Assembly: GCF_963678635.1 (NCBI RefSeq)
Contig: NC_087064.1
Coordinates: forward strand, 30,783,740 to 30,847,739
Length of the DNA: 64,000 nt
Source of the DNA: Symsagittifera roscoffensis
Taxonomy: Eukaryota; Xenacoelomorpha; Acoela; Convolutidae
Direction of reading: 5' to 3'
Positions 39,801 to 49,188 of this stretch are shown here, piece by piece. Each line of letters starts with the position of its first letter. Position 1 is the first letter of the stretch. A program made the translations under genes and the position numbers. The notes under the pieces were generated by a model. It saw only the letters and a program-made list of their open reading frames with translations. It was not told the origin of the DNA and did not search any database.

Positions 39801-41804
39801 CGTCTATTTTTCTCAAACTATTTTATGTTTATGAAAAAATTGCGAATAAAAAAATCTTCTGAATTTGTTATTTTTCTACAAAATTCGAATAATACTTTTT
39901 TTTGCAAAAATTTGATCAGTTTACGTGGTCTCATGGAGTTCATGGATATTCTCCAACTGTGTTGTTTTTGTTAAAGAGTCGATGAATGTAGTTCTTTATA
40001 GGTCGCGATGATTTTTTTCAGAAAAAAATCTCAACATTTGTTTAGGTTGAAAAAACTTTTTCAGTTAATTTTCTGTGTTGAAGGAAGGCAAACTCCACTT
40101 TCGAACAGCAAAAGCGGTAAATGTCATGGACGTGATCGACTTCTAGTGCCGGATTTAGGGGGGGGGACGTTTTCTTTTAGAGATTGGACCCCCTGCCGAC
40201 CCAAAGGTACTTTTGGCAATATATTCTACTTTTGCAGGGGAGAACGCGCCAAAAAAACGCGATTTTTCGCCAGCATTTTCCAAAAAGTGCCCACAAACGT
40301 CTTTTTTGACCGTTTTTTTTTTTATTTATAATTGCTTCTCCCCCCCCCCTTCGAAATCCGCCCCCTCCTCGAGAAAATCCTAGAAACGCTCCTGATTCAT
40401 ATTGGGATAAAGTTTAGCAAATGAGTATCAATCCTAAATTGTTCTATAAATTCAAAGAGTTTTTATGGCATCTACTTTTTTTTAAAAATTCGAAAGTTAT
40501 GATGTTTGAAAAAAGAGCCAGAATTTTTTTCTGTTTACTTGCGTTAATTGAGTATGTTTTAGGATGCGCAATGCAGATTCGTCAGTTGTAAAAATGTTCA
40601 GTGATAGAGTGAGTTACGCAACTGGTGTACAAACTGATGTGGAGGTGGAAGATTGGCAGGTAACGATGGATTTGTTCATAATGACAATTCTTTCACCATG
40701 CCGCAATGAAGTTTCACGTATAATGTACACATACACTATTACAGCATCATTTTTCTAGCGTCGCGTTTAAAGTTCTTATCAAATTTTTAATTTTCTACAA
40801 TCAATTTTTCATCAAAAAATTTTAAGTACAATATACACATACACTATGACAGTATAAAATCTCTAGCTTTGCGGTATGGACTCACTAATAGACCAGTTTT
40901 GTCAGTTCTAAATCCAATGCCACCATTGGCGTTCAGGTAGCCTCCTACGGCATCGGAGGGCACTACTGGTTCCACCACGACTACCTTCCGGAGGACTCGG
41001 ACTTCATGGGACACCTGGGTAACAGACTGGCCACCTTCATGGCATACCTGTCAGACGTTCCCCTCGGAGGCGCCACAGCATTTCCCAATCTCAAACTTAG
41101 TTTCTTCCCTGCGAAAGGTACCGAAAAAAAGAGAGCTGTTTTATAGATGTAAGAACCACAAAACTGCTGGAACCTAACTTTTGAAACAAGCTTTGCCAAA
41201 CAGCCGAGTGATACGACAGAATGGATAAGACATTAGTTCTTAAAGTGTCATGTACATTTCAGTCGCTTTTTTAAGCTCACGAGTAGAAGGGGTATTGAGC
41301 TTTTGCTACTACGCTGACTGAGAGCTATAGTAGGAAAGGCCAACGTTTATTCAATCTTTACTACTCTTAGTTTCTAACATCATAAAGATTAAATTGATCA
41401 TTTTTTGTCTAAATTTTAAGCAAATCGCAGAAAAGGTTTCTGGTCAAATAATAGTGACCACATATTGCTGTATTTTAGTGTCACGTTGATAAAATCCTTG
41501 CAGTTGAAACGATTTCTCAAAATAAATTTTTTCCAGACAACATTTTTGCCTTTTTCTCGCAAAAAGTTTTTTTTTAAGTCAAACATTCTAATATTTTTCA
41601 GGTAGCGCATTGTTCTGGTTCAACACCAACCTCAACCAAGCAGATCTTCCCCAGACACTCCATGGGGGCTGTCCAGTGCTACTGGGCGCGAAGCATATAG
41701 GCAACAAATGGATTCGATACAAGGGACAGTTCTTGACTTACCCCTGTGGGAAAACGCCGAAGTCACTACCCACTCTTCCTGCATCATTGTGCACTTATTC
41801 ATGA
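18701..41804 (+). CDS. Collagen prolyl 4-hydroxylase alpha subunit, spliced gene over 23 kb
   Basis: ER-luminal 2-oxoglutarate/Fe(II) dioxygenase that hydroxylates collagen prolines, normally paired with protein disulfide isomerase. Exons: 18701-18894, 21210 to about 21327, 21694-21809, 27225 to about 27333 or 27354, possibly 27902-28022, 35426-35643, 35910-36000, 40563-40659, 40937-41117, 41602-41804. It has a signal peptide (MIIRNFLVITTLVSAVFSS), the N-terminal P4H domain with NNPLNQYLLMWKFSHEW, a substrate-binding segment in exon 4 (W..AMEHL), then the catalytic domain. The iron ligands HHD at 40973-40981 and the distal His in TLHGGCPV are intact, as is the Lys of LLGAK expected to bind 2-oxoglutarate. 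The part joining the substrate-binding and catalytic domains is not fully located, and the exon 2 and 4 donors are uncertain. Introns are repeat-laden. Which paralogue this is cannot be told. Confidence 0.85.
19334..20280. repeat. Dispersed repeat family R1, copy 1 (P4HA intron 1)
   Basis: It shares a series of blocks with 36290-37560 and partly with 22000-23400. They are a B-box-like 'gggattcgaacgac', 'tgcacagtaaccggctat', 'agcgaaataaaagttttacc' and 'ggccatct'. The terminal block 'tattcaattatgatac' is shared with 22000-23400. The B-box-like string (tRNA-type when read on the minus strand) suggests a SINE-like origin. Short open frames inside are incidental. Confidence 0.6.
20395..20925. repeat. 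Cluster of GCGGAATCCGC near-palindromes (P4HA intron 1)
   Basis: About fifteen exact or degenerate copies of GCGGAATCCGC / GCGGATTCCGC occur in about 530 bp, mostly separated by 8-30 bp of AT-rich spacer that often includes 'tgtaag' or 'ttacat'. The densest part is 20625-20760. Overlapping open frames on both strands are by-products of the repeat. Confidence 0.85.
21051..21103. repeat. 23-bp stem hairpin (P4HA intron 1)
   Basis: Arms 21051-21073 and 21081-21103 are reverse complements with one mismatch, around a 7-nt loop (TATGTCG). The arm contains GTCTTACTTCTG / CAGAAGTAAGAC. As RNA it would be a compact stem-loop. It may be a relic of a small inverted-repeat element. Confidence 0.8.
21210..21327 (+). 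CDS. P4HA exon 2: N-terminal dimerisation domain
   Basis: The acceptor 'acgtttcag' at 21209 leads into frame with PEVINNPLNQYLLMWKFSHEW, the conserved HPVNAF...L..EW region of P4H alpha subunits. The best donor is AAG|GTCAGC at 21328, in phase 0 as exon 3 requires. Coding-like sequence continues to about 21400, so the true end could be later; the site there (ATA|GTCGCT) is poor. Confidence 0.75.
21694..21809 (+). CDS. P4HA exon 3
   Basis: It encodes VSEDDLAKAELSVLRVQEFY and the following residues up to SARR. This matches the family pattern (P.DED..GAA.AL.RLQ..Y.L). The acceptor 'gcgtatcag' and donor GTAGGC are canonical. It ends in phase 2, matching exon 4. Confidence 0.8.
22000..23400. repeat. 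Repeat family R1, copy 2, interrupted (P4HA intron 3)
   Basis: The left part (about 22000-22340) carries 'tcccagcgaaataaaatttg' and 'gtgccatct'. The right part (23285-23370) carries 'ttattagctgctaatataaa' and 'tattcaattatgatac', as in copy 1. Between them is extremely AT-rich sequence with a G run at 23236-23249. The 189-aa open frame there is low-complexity and rejected as a gene. Confidence 0.5.
23400..25240. other. AT-rich intronic sequence (P4HA intron 3)
   Basis: No coding region or clear repeat unit is recognised. Frequent A runs and 'aaaatttg'-type strings give short spurious open frames. Confidence 0.5.
25581..25648 (-). mobile_element. tRNA-derived SINE head, copy 1
   Basis: Read on the minus strand it has an A-box-like TGGCTTAGAGATAAGGC and, about 35 nt on, a B-box-like AAATCGAATCCCGG. 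The spacing is that of RNA polymerase III tRNA promoters. The acceptor-stem pairing is not tRNA-like enough for a functional tRNA, so I call it a SINE head. Confidence 0.55.
26564..26630 (-). mobile_element. tRNA-derived SINE head, copy 2
   Basis: Counterpart of 25581-25648 in the second duplicated unit, with a more degraded A box (TCACCTAGAGATAACGCC) and B box (ATTAAATCCCGG). It is unlikely to be transcribed. Confidence 0.45.
27225..27354 (+). CDS. P4HA exon 4: part of the peptide-substrate-binding domain
   Basis: The acceptor 'gtcatttcag' gives ALSEEQTKKIVMKAKEYGDK and then VHQWGRAMEHL. This aligns with the start of the P4H peptide-binding domain (LT.EDC.E.G..AY...D...T..WM..AL..L). The donor could be GAG|GTGCCA (end 27333) or GGC|GTCATA (end 27354), both phase 0. 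Open frame continues to a TAA at 27424, just before a strong but out-of-reach GTGAGT at 27436. Confidence 0.65.
27902..28022 (+). CDS. Possible P4HA exon carrying the Tyr-x-x-x-Cys motif
   Basis: A short stretch of higher GC content lies in an AT-rich intron. From the acceptor 'ccgactgcaag' it reads EYCESISCSAGRGDG and ends SYQEACNNNSFKLKR before GTACCT. SYQEAC...FKLKR resembles the family's KYE.LCRGE..K. segment that precedes exon 5. Phase fits exon 4 (phase 0), but the end phase does not fit the exon 5 acceptor I prefer, so this is tentative. Confidence 0.35.
28500..28560 (-). repeat. Fragment of repeat family R1, inverted
   Basis: The reverse complement contains 'gcacagcaacaggctatcct', close to the R1 block at about 19870-19895 and 36730-36745. 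Flanking sequence is AT-rich with no other match noted. Confidence 0.45.
29108..29228 (-). mobile_element. Deleted relic of the hAT-type MITE
   Basis: On the minus strand it begins CAGGGGTAGATCTAAATTTT, includes a match to the internal 'aaattg...tctgagctctccca' block, and ends at a CAGGGGCGGG copy. Most of the element body is deleted. Confidence 0.5.
29803..30136. repeat. Tandem duplication, 167-bp unit, two copies
   Basis: 29803-29969 and 29970-30136 are nearly identical. Both run from 'attgcaaaaagatgaaatc' to 'gctggtgattttagcttta', with only a few differences such as gattttt versus gactttt. Near-identity implies a recent duplication in P4HA intronic DNA. Confidence 0.9.
30137..32200. other. 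AT-rich intronic sequence
   Basis: No gene is recognised. A tRNA-A-box-like string (TAGCCGGATGGTTTGAGTGC, about 30448-30467) occurs without a convincing B box. Confidence 0.45.
32213..33130. mobile_element. TIR element with internal GATTATAATC palindrome arrays
   Basis: The ends are inverted repeats. The left end is ATACCCGCATCCA at 32213-32225; the right end is TGGATGCGGGTAT at 33118-33130. Similarity extends about 10 bp inward. Just inside each end are clusters of TTATAATCGATTATAA-type palindromes (32240-32412 and 32840-33105), more than a dozen in all. There is no transposase frame. I did not find a convincing target-site duplication, so the superfamily is unassigned. Confidence 0.7.
33131..35425. 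other. AT-rich intronic sequence
   Basis: No gene is recognised. The 63-aa frame at 34791-34982 is Lys-rich and does not match the expected P4HA linker, so I do not call it an exon. Confidence 0.45.
35426..35643 (+). CDS. P4HA exon 5: start of the catalytic region
   Basis: It encodes KKDKICWMTFYLGKKRNPP and continues to FTHQECDEFWATG. This corresponds to the family's 'C.Y......P...L.P.K.E......I...H......E...' segment before the double-stranded beta helix. The donor ACAG|GTCAGT is canonical and the exon ends in phase 1. The acceptor 'cttcatag' at 35425 is my choice; the 5' part of the exon is AT-rich and may be shorter. Confidence 0.75.
35910..36000 (+). CDS. P4HA exon 6
   Basis: Read in the frame set by exon 5, it encodes AQQSRSTLVQKK and ends DDSRVGTNSW. 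This matches the family's 'L.R..V......G......R.S...W' stretch. The acceptor 'tgcatttag' and donor GTGAGT are canonical. The longer open frame in another phase is not the gene. Confidence 0.8.
36290..37560. repeat. Repeat family R1, copy 3 (P4HA intron 6)
   Basis: It parallels 19334-20280. Shared blocks are 'aaaatcagctaccac', 'gtgattcgaac', 'tgcacagtaaccggctatt', 'ggccatctat' and 'tgtcagttggctatg'. It is diverged, and the B-box-like string is partly degraded. Confidence 0.6.
37561..39300. other. AT-rich intronic sequence
   Basis: No coding region or clear repeat structure is recognised in this part of P4HA intron 6. Confidence 0.45.
39370..39540 (-). mobile_element. hAT-type MITE relic in P4HA intron 6
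   Basis: It contains the family blocks 'gcggcaatatataataattt', 'gagggaggagtgcgcgccga' and 'attttttggtcaacattttc', with both ends eroded. The overlapping 62- and 77-aa frames are by-products. Confidence 0.5.
40146..40393 (-). mobile_element. hAT-type MITE relic with one recognisable end
   Basis: On the minus strand it begins CAGGAGCGTTTCTAGGATTT, followed by 'tctcgaggagggggcggatt', and later holds 'cgcgtttttttggcgcg'. Poly-G and poly-C tracts are near the ends. It lies about 170 bp upstream of P4HA exon 7. Confidence 0.6.
40563..40659 (+). CDS. P4HA exon 7
   Basis: It begins one base into the Trp codon left by exon 6 and encodes MRNADSSVVKMFSDRVSYAT and then DVEVEDWQ. This is the 'WL......V...I..R....TGL......E.LQ' segment just before the catalytic core. 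Flanked by 'gttttag' and GTAACG. Confidence 0.85.
40937..41117 (+). CDS. P4HA exon 8: Fe(II)-binding catalytic core
   Basis: It encodes VASYGIGGHYWFHHDYLPED, then NRLATFMAYLSDVPLGGATA. The H-x-D iron ligands are His-His-Asp at 40973-40981, at the position of the family's PHFD. The GG.T.FP strand follows. Replacement of the common Gln-Tyr-Glu-Pro by His-Tyr-Trp-Phe beside the ligands is unusual. This exon is clearly richer in G+C than neighbouring exons. Confidence 0.9.
41602..41804 (+). CDS. P4HA exon 9: C-terminal catalytic part and stop
   Basis: It begins GSALFWFNTN and contains TLHGGCPVLLGAKHIGNKW, with the distal iron-ligand His and the Lys expected to bind 2-oxoglutarate, then YPCG near the end. 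The stop is TGA at 41802-41804. The short tail after the conserved Cys (KTPKSLPTLPASLCTYS) is not a typical family ending. Confidence 0.88.
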
Positions 41805-41992
41805 TTAGCTCCCAACAAAAAATAACTTGAAGAGATTTTGGAAGTTAATCAAAAAACTATATGTTAAAAATGTATCCATTTGATTCTAGCATGATTCAAT
41901 TAGCACAATTATAGTGTCAATTTATTAAGGAAATTATTTCAGGTTATAGCATGATAAACTTGCCGACATAAAATGAAATGAAATCAGCAGAA

Positions 41993-41998
41993 AATAAA
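41993..41998 (+). terminator. Candidate poly(A) signal of the P4HA gene
   Basis: AATAAA about 190 bp after the P4HA stop codon is the first clear one downstream. Use is inferred. Confidence 0.45.
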
Positions 41999-42231
41999 AT
42001 CGATTCTATTCAAAGGCACCTGTTAGTGACTTTAAACAATAGTTTTGAGAGGAAAACGGTTAAATTTTTGAAATAAAATCCAAAAAAGCTCCTAATTGTC
42101 ATCTATTTCAAAAAAACAAATTATTGAAACATAGTTCTTTTACTGTTGCACAAAACCCCAGCAGTTCAATGATAAAAGTCTTTAAAAAACTTGTTTTTGT
42201 TAAGCAGTCTTTTTGGAGTTCAAGGAATCAA

Positions 42232-45200
42232 TGATGCTGGTCCAGAGAAAAAAGGTTTTAATGCTTTTTTTTAGAGAAGTCATATGCAACCTACAAAACC
42301 AAACTGACAGCGAGGCAAAAAAACAAGGTAAATACATATTTTTTAAAAGAAATTGTCATCAAAAAATCAATTTCATTTTTTTTTTTCAAAAAAATATAGA
42401 TTGGAAATGTTTTGAGTTACAAAATTAATCGACTGCTTCAATTGGTGATTTCAGATCACCTCTGCATAAACTAACAAGCGATTTTGTATCAGGACAAATC
42501 GCCGAGTATTTTGACTGGCCTTTAAAACATCATCTCAAGCACTTTTTGAAAAACTGTTGATCTTCTAATAATGCGTTAAAGGAACCAATATGCTTGCCTC
42601 CATTCAATCTACAATGAATTTGAGCAAAATTAATTGTAACTGACGCTACAAAAAGTTTTTTCCCTCCTGAATTACCACTTTTTTCAGACCAAAAATCTGA
42701 CGAACAAAAATCACCAGAAAACTGACCTTTTTACTGACTTGTTTATCTAAAAACCAGAACTATAAAAAAAACGTTTTGAAAGACAAACGTTGAATTTTAA
42801 GGACTTATTTACATAGTTATTGAATTGAAATACATTATTCGAGCCCTGCTCCTGTCTGAACACAGCTCCGCTTTTGGATAATTTGAATAAGAATTTCCGT
42901 CTCTTCTTTTCGGCGTATTTTTTCAGCTTTTTCCACTTACTTGTTTACTTTGAGTTCCTTTTCAATGAGTTTGTCATTTTTTCGTTTGAACACCTGTATT
43001 TCTGTTTGAAAACCCACGCAGTTCTGTGCTGCTTCTTCTTTCTCCGCTTTGCCTTCATTGACTTTTTGTGAAAACTGTCGGCGATAACACTATGCATTGT
43101 AGTTATCCAGTCCAAGATTGCAGCAAGGATCATTTTCGAGAATCTTCAATTCACTGAAACCTGATGCAACCATCATATTGTGAGGGCACAGCACTGGTAC
43201 GGACTCGACGATATTCTTGAACAATTTTCACGATTTTTTATGGCATCTACTTTTTTTAAGTTCGAAAGTTATGATATTTGAAAAAAGAGCTAGAATTTTT
43301 TCTGTTTACTTGCTGTTTCTAACATCATAACGATTAAATTGATCATTTTTTGCCTAAATTTAAAGCAAATCGCAGAAAAGGTTTCTAGTCAAATAATAGT
43401 GACCACATTTTGCTGTATTTCAGTGTCACGTTGATAAAGTCCTTGCAGTTGAAACGATTTCTCGAAATAAATTTTTTCCAGACATCATTTTTGAATTTTT
43501 CTCACAGAAAGTTTTTTTTTAATGTTTCGAAAAAGTTTTAATGCTTTTTTAAAGAAATCATATGCAACCTACAAAACCCAAACCGACAGCGAGGTAAAAA
43601 AAACAAGGTAAATACATATTTTTTTAAGAAATTGACATCAAAAAAGTCATTTTCATTTTTTTTCCAAAAAAATAAAGATTGGAAATGTTTTGAATTACAA
43701 AACTAATCGACTGCTTCAATTAGTTATTTCAGATCACCTCTGCATAAGCTTAATACAAAACTAACAAGCAACGAATTTGAGCAAAATTAATCGTAACTGA
43801 CGCTACAAAAAGTTTTTCCCCTCCAGGGTTACCAATTTTTTCAGACCAAAAATCTGACCAACAAAAATCACCAGAAAAGTGACATTTTTACTGACTTATT
43901 TTATCTAAAAGCCAGAACAATAAAAAAACGTTGTGAACGTCAAACGTTGAATTTTAAGGAATTATTTACATAGTTATTGAATTGAAATACATTATTCGAG
44001 CCCTGCTCCTGTCTGAACACAGCTCCGCTTTTGGATAATTTGAATAAGAATTTCCGTCTCTTCTTTTCGGCGTATTTTTTCAGCTTTTTCCACTTACTTG
44101 TTTACTTTGAGTTCCTTTTCAATGAGTTTGTCATTTTTTCGTTTGAACACCTGTATTTCTGTTTGAAAACCCACGCAGTTCTGTGCTGCTTCTTCTTTCT
44201 CCGCTTTGCCTTCATTGACTTTTTAGGAAAACTGTCGGCGATAACACTATGCATTGTAGTTATCCAGTCCAAGATTGCAGCAAGGATCATTTTCGAGAAT
44301 CTTCAATTCACTGAAACCTGATGCAACCATCATATTGTGAGGGCACAGCACTGGTAAGGACTCGACGATATTCTTGAACCCTTTTCACGATTTTTTATGG
44401 CATCTACTTTTTTTAAGTTCGAAAGTTATGATATTTGAAAAAAAGAGCTAGAATTTTTTCTGTTTACTTGCTGTTTCTAACATCATAACGATTAAATTGA
44501 TCATTTTTTTTCTAAATTTAAAGCAAATCGCAGAAAACATTTCTAGTCAAATAATAGTGACCACATTTTGCTGTATTTTAGTGTCACGTTGATAAAGTCC
44601 TTGCAGTTGAAACGATTTCTCGAAATAAATTTTTTCCAGACATCATTTTTGACTTTTTCTCACAGAAAGTTTTTTTTTAATGTTTCGAAAAAGTTTTAAT
44701 GCTTTTTTAAAGAAATCATATGCAACCTACAAAACCCAAACCGACAGCGAGGTAAAAAAAAACAAGGTAAATACATATTTTTTCAAGAAATTGACATCAA
44801 AAAAATCATTTTCATTTTTTTTCCAAAAAAATAAAGATTGGAAATGTTTTGAATTACAAAACTAATCGACTGCTTCAATTAGTTATTTCAGATCACCTCT
44901 GCATAAGCTTAATACAAAACTAACAAGCAACGAATTTGAGCAAAATTAATCGTAACTGACGCTACAAAAAGTTTTTCCCCTCCAGGGTTACCAATTTTTT
45001 CACACCAAAAATCTGACGAACAAAAATCACCAGAAAACTGACCTTTTTACTGACTTGTTTATCTAAAAACCAGAACTATAAAAAAAACGTTTTGAAAGAC
45101 AAACGTTGAATTTTAAGGACTTATTTACATAGTTATTGAATTGAAATACATTATTCGAGCCCTGCTCCTGTCTGAACACAGCTCCGCTTTTGGATAATTT

Positions 45201-46700
45201 GAATAAGAATTTCCGTCTCTTCTTTTCGGCGTATTTTTTCAGCTTTTTCCACTTACTTGTTTACTTTGAGTTCCTTTTCAATGAGTTCGTCATTTTTTCG
45301 TTTAAACACCTGTATTTCTGTTTGAAAACCCACGCAGTTCTGTGCTGCTTCTTCTTTCTCCGCTTTGCCTTCATTGACTTTTTGTGAAAACTGTCGGCGA
45401 TAACACTATGTATTGTAGTTATCCAGTCCAAGATTGCAGCAAGGATCATTTTCGAGAATCTTCAATTCACTGAAACCTGATGCAACCATCATATTGTGAG
45501 GGCACAGCACTGGTACGGACTCGACGATATTCTTGAACAATTTTCACGATTTTTTATGGCATCTACTTTTTTAAGTTCGAAAGTTATGATATTTGAAAAA
45601 AGAGCTAGAATTTTTTTCTGTTTACTTGCTGTTTCTAACATCATAACGATTAAATTGATCATTTTTTGCCTAAATTTAAAGCAAATCGCAGAAAAGGTTT
45701 CTAGTCAAATAATAGTGACCACATTTTGCTGTATTTCAGTGTCACGTTGATAAAGTCCTTGCAGTTGAAACGATTTCTCGAAATAAATTTTTTCCAGACA
45801 TCATTTTTGACTTTTTCTCACAGAAATTTTTTTTTTAATGTTTCGAAAAAGTTTTAATGCTTTTTTAAAGAAATCATATGCAACCTACAAAACCCAAACC
45901 GACAGCGAGGTAAAAAAAACAAGGTAAATACATATATTTTTAAGAAATTGACATCAAAAAAGTCATTTTCATTTTTTTTCCAAAAAAATAAAGATTGGAA
46001 ATGTTTTGAATTACAAAACTAATCGACTGCTTCAATTAGTTATTTCAGATCACCTCTGCATAAGCTTAATACAAAACTAACAAGCAACGAATTTGAGAAA
46101 AATTAATCGTAACTGACGCTACAAAAATTTTTCCCCTCCAGGGTTACCAATTTTTTCAGACCAAAAATCTGACCAACAAAAATCACCAGAAAAGTGACAT
46201 TTTTACTGACTTATTTTATCTAAAAGCCAGAACAATAAAAAAACGTTGTGAACGTCAAACGTTGAATTTTAAGGAATTATTTACATACTTATTGAATTGA
46301 ATTACATTATTCGAGCCCTGCTCCTGTCTGAACACAGCTCCGCTTTTGGATAATTTGAATAAGAATTTCCGTCTCTTCTTTTCGGCGTGTTTTTTCAGCT
46401 TTTTCCACTTACTTGTTTACTTTGAGTTCCTTTTCAATGAGTTTGTCATTTTTTCGTTTGAACACCTGTATTTCTGTTTGAAAACCACGCAGTTCTGTGC
46501 TGCTTCTTCTTTCTCCGCTTTGCTTTCATTGATTTTTTGTGAAAATTTTCGGCGATAACACTATGCTTTGTAGTTATCCAATCCAAGATTGCAACAATGA
46601 TCATTTTCGAGAATCTTCATTTCTTTGAAACCTGATGCAACCATCATATTGTGAGGGCACAGCACTGGTACGGACTACACGATATTCTTGAACCGTTTTC
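42232..46700. repeat. Tandem array, about 1,157-bp unit, four copies of its main part
   Basis: Identical landmarks recur at offsets of 1157, 1159 and 1156 bp; for example 'ttggataatttgaataagaa' begins near 42873, 44030, 45189 and 46345. The unit has three modules. A (about 90 bp) resembles 40463-40545 in P4HA intron 6. B (about 215 bp, from 'tctaacatcataacgattaa') matches 41367-41582 in P4HA intron 8. C is about 850-1000 bp. The order is C, ABC, ABC, ABC. Copies are about 95% or more identical; the last is the most diverged. Recurrent open frames beginning NLNKNFRLFF, and their antisense, persist only because the DNA copies are similar. Confidence 0.9.
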
Positions 46701-49188
46701 TCAATAAAACTAGATTTTAAGGGGTTTCCCTTCACAAGTCGCGAACAATGAATAACTTTAGCTTTCAACCGCCCATTTTGTTTTGGGCAACAACAAGTGC
46801 AAACTGTTATTGGATACTCAATTGACTTGCGGTAGAAGTCGCAGCAGCGCAGAGACAATTCAGCCTCAAGCAATTCAGCAAATTTCAAATAAAGACGATT
46901 CAGTAAAAAAAACAGAAAAAAAGACAATTCAGCCAAAGACAAAAGTTTAAATCAGGCAAAAGTTTAAATCAAAGAAAAAATATAAGGTTTTTCAATTGAT
47001 CGAAATCAGAAGGTTTTTTGACACTTAAACAAAGAATGTGAGAAATCAAAAACCAAGTTTTAAAGATCAAAACAAATATGCTATGCTTTAAGTTTTATGA
47101 TATAACTACAGTAAAGTCACAATGTTTTAAATACTGCTGTTCATGGTCTCGATTGTAATTACTTGGGTTTTGCACAAGTTCCTCATTGGCGACTGAATAA
47201 TTGGGTTTCGATTAACTGATAATATCACCGGCCATCAGTCTTTCCACCTTAAATTCGTCATTTTTTGCTCAATTTTTATATTTGAATTTATTGAAGCTGC
47301 CATTTCATTTTTCCAATGCATTATTCGTACGAGATTCTCCGCTGATCACCCGATCAAAATCATTCCAATCCGCATTGTCAAATTTTGGTTTGACGCGTCA
47401 TTTTCTTCGACAGGAATCAAAATAAGTGTCTTCAAAATAGTCCGCTCTGCTCTGAAATTCCTTTGAAGGATCTTCTTTTCGGAGCTCCTTAAATGCGAAT
47501 GCTATATCGTCAAGGGGAACCAATGCCAAGCAAATCATTTTGTGACATTTTGGCGAAACTCACCAGCGTCCATGTACTTGCGCAAAAAACAAAATTTTGT
47601 ACTTTGCGACCGTGTGGAAAAAAAAACAATTGGTTTTCTGTATCAGGCTGCATTTTCAAATTTTCAATCAATCCTGATAAATGTATTTTGGAGGACTGGC
47701 GGAATGCGCATTCATCTTCAATGGCAGATGCTCCTTAAATCAAGGGGAACTAAGTAAAACTGAATCGAATTTATTTTTAAATATTTGTGCAGAAAACATT
47801 TCAACTGGGTATTATTCTGATCATCCTCCCTACCTCAAAGCAAGCTCGAGATGAATTAGTACGGAGTAACTGGCTTGCTAAAAAAAAATTTCCAGGTGAC
47901 GAGAGAAACCTAGATTGAAACAGTCAAAAAACATAGTCTCCTCTAACTAACTAACAAAGTAGACAGCAAAAACCGCATGAAAAGGTTCTCACTTTTCTTT
48001 TTTAAAATTGGTATCTAATTAGTTAGAACATTGTGATTTGTAGAGCAAACAACTATCCTCAACTTAATATAATTTGATTAAAAGAAATAACCTGGTTTCA
48101 TAATTTAAATATATCTTGATCAAAAATATTTACATGCACTTTCAAACCAAAAATAGCCGACAGCAGACGCTTGGAAAAATGTCAATGAACTTAAAAAACG
48201 AAAGAGAACAGTTATTGAACATTTTTCACCTACCGGTTTTCTAAAGAAAAAAAATTCTTAATCACATTAAAAATCTTTGTATCATAGAAACAACGCAAGA
48301 AAAAACACTGCCGAAACATTAGATATTTATTCACTCGGTTTTGTAAATCTTAAAGTTAATTTTTGAAATAAAGACTTTCACAATTTTTCTTTATATCATT
48401 AGAGCGTTATCGCCTTCCATTTAGTAATCAATTTGGATTGATTTTTAACGAAATTGAAAGTCAAACAGCAATTTATCAATTCTCAACTTGAACTTTGAGC
48501 TTTGTTTCCAGAAGACAGCAAATTACCACACGACTTGAATTTATTGCTTATCACTTCGTTCATTACGATTAACTAGGGTTGACTATGGTTAATCACAAAT
48601 TCGGGTCTAGCTTAAGTTAGCTGAACTGTCATTAACTTCAAACCCTGAGACGCAAATGTTTGGGGAAAAGCCAATATGAAGACGGGGTGCTGCATTATAT
48701 GATGTTCCCTTCACTTACCAGCTAAGATTTTCGTATGCGGTACCCAAAAGCGCCATTAAAACTCAAAATTGGCTAGTTTCTTCACGTTTTTTTTGAGATT
48801 ATCAGTACAATAAAATCAAACTGTTGCTACTCGAACCGAAAACTTAACGGCTTCCTTTTTATCCACTTTTAGCATCAACACCAAAAGAAGTATCAGCAAT
48901 TTGTAGAACAACAAATGAAACGAGTTTTTTTATGATGCTTAATAGTCAAACCGTCTCGCTAATTTTTTTTTTCAAATTCATATCTAGTCAAACCAGCTGC
49001 ACACAGCCGAGCACCGGCGTCAAAAAACAGACACAAGCAGTATTTTCTAGCGTTATTTTAATATAAATATCTTGTACACATGCGTTTTTATTATTAATCT
49101 TCAAGCATAACAAAACAAATGGCTTAGCCGCTGTTCACCACGTAAAAGGTGATTAAAATTCCAAATTTTGGACCTCAAATATTCAATT
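46701..49188. other. Intergenic AT-rich region
   Basis: No gene is recognised. The frames near 47493-47757 overlap each other in different phases and lack recognisable protein features. A Gln/Ser-coding-like stretch around 46600-46942 (minus) is an extension from the tandem array. Confidence 0.45.

Noticed and set aside
42874-46558. Recurrent open frames starting NLNKNFRLFF and their antisense frames in the tandem array
   Set aside because: Preserved only because the DNA units are nearly identical. Frames end at different points between copies and the composition is Phe-rich low complexity.
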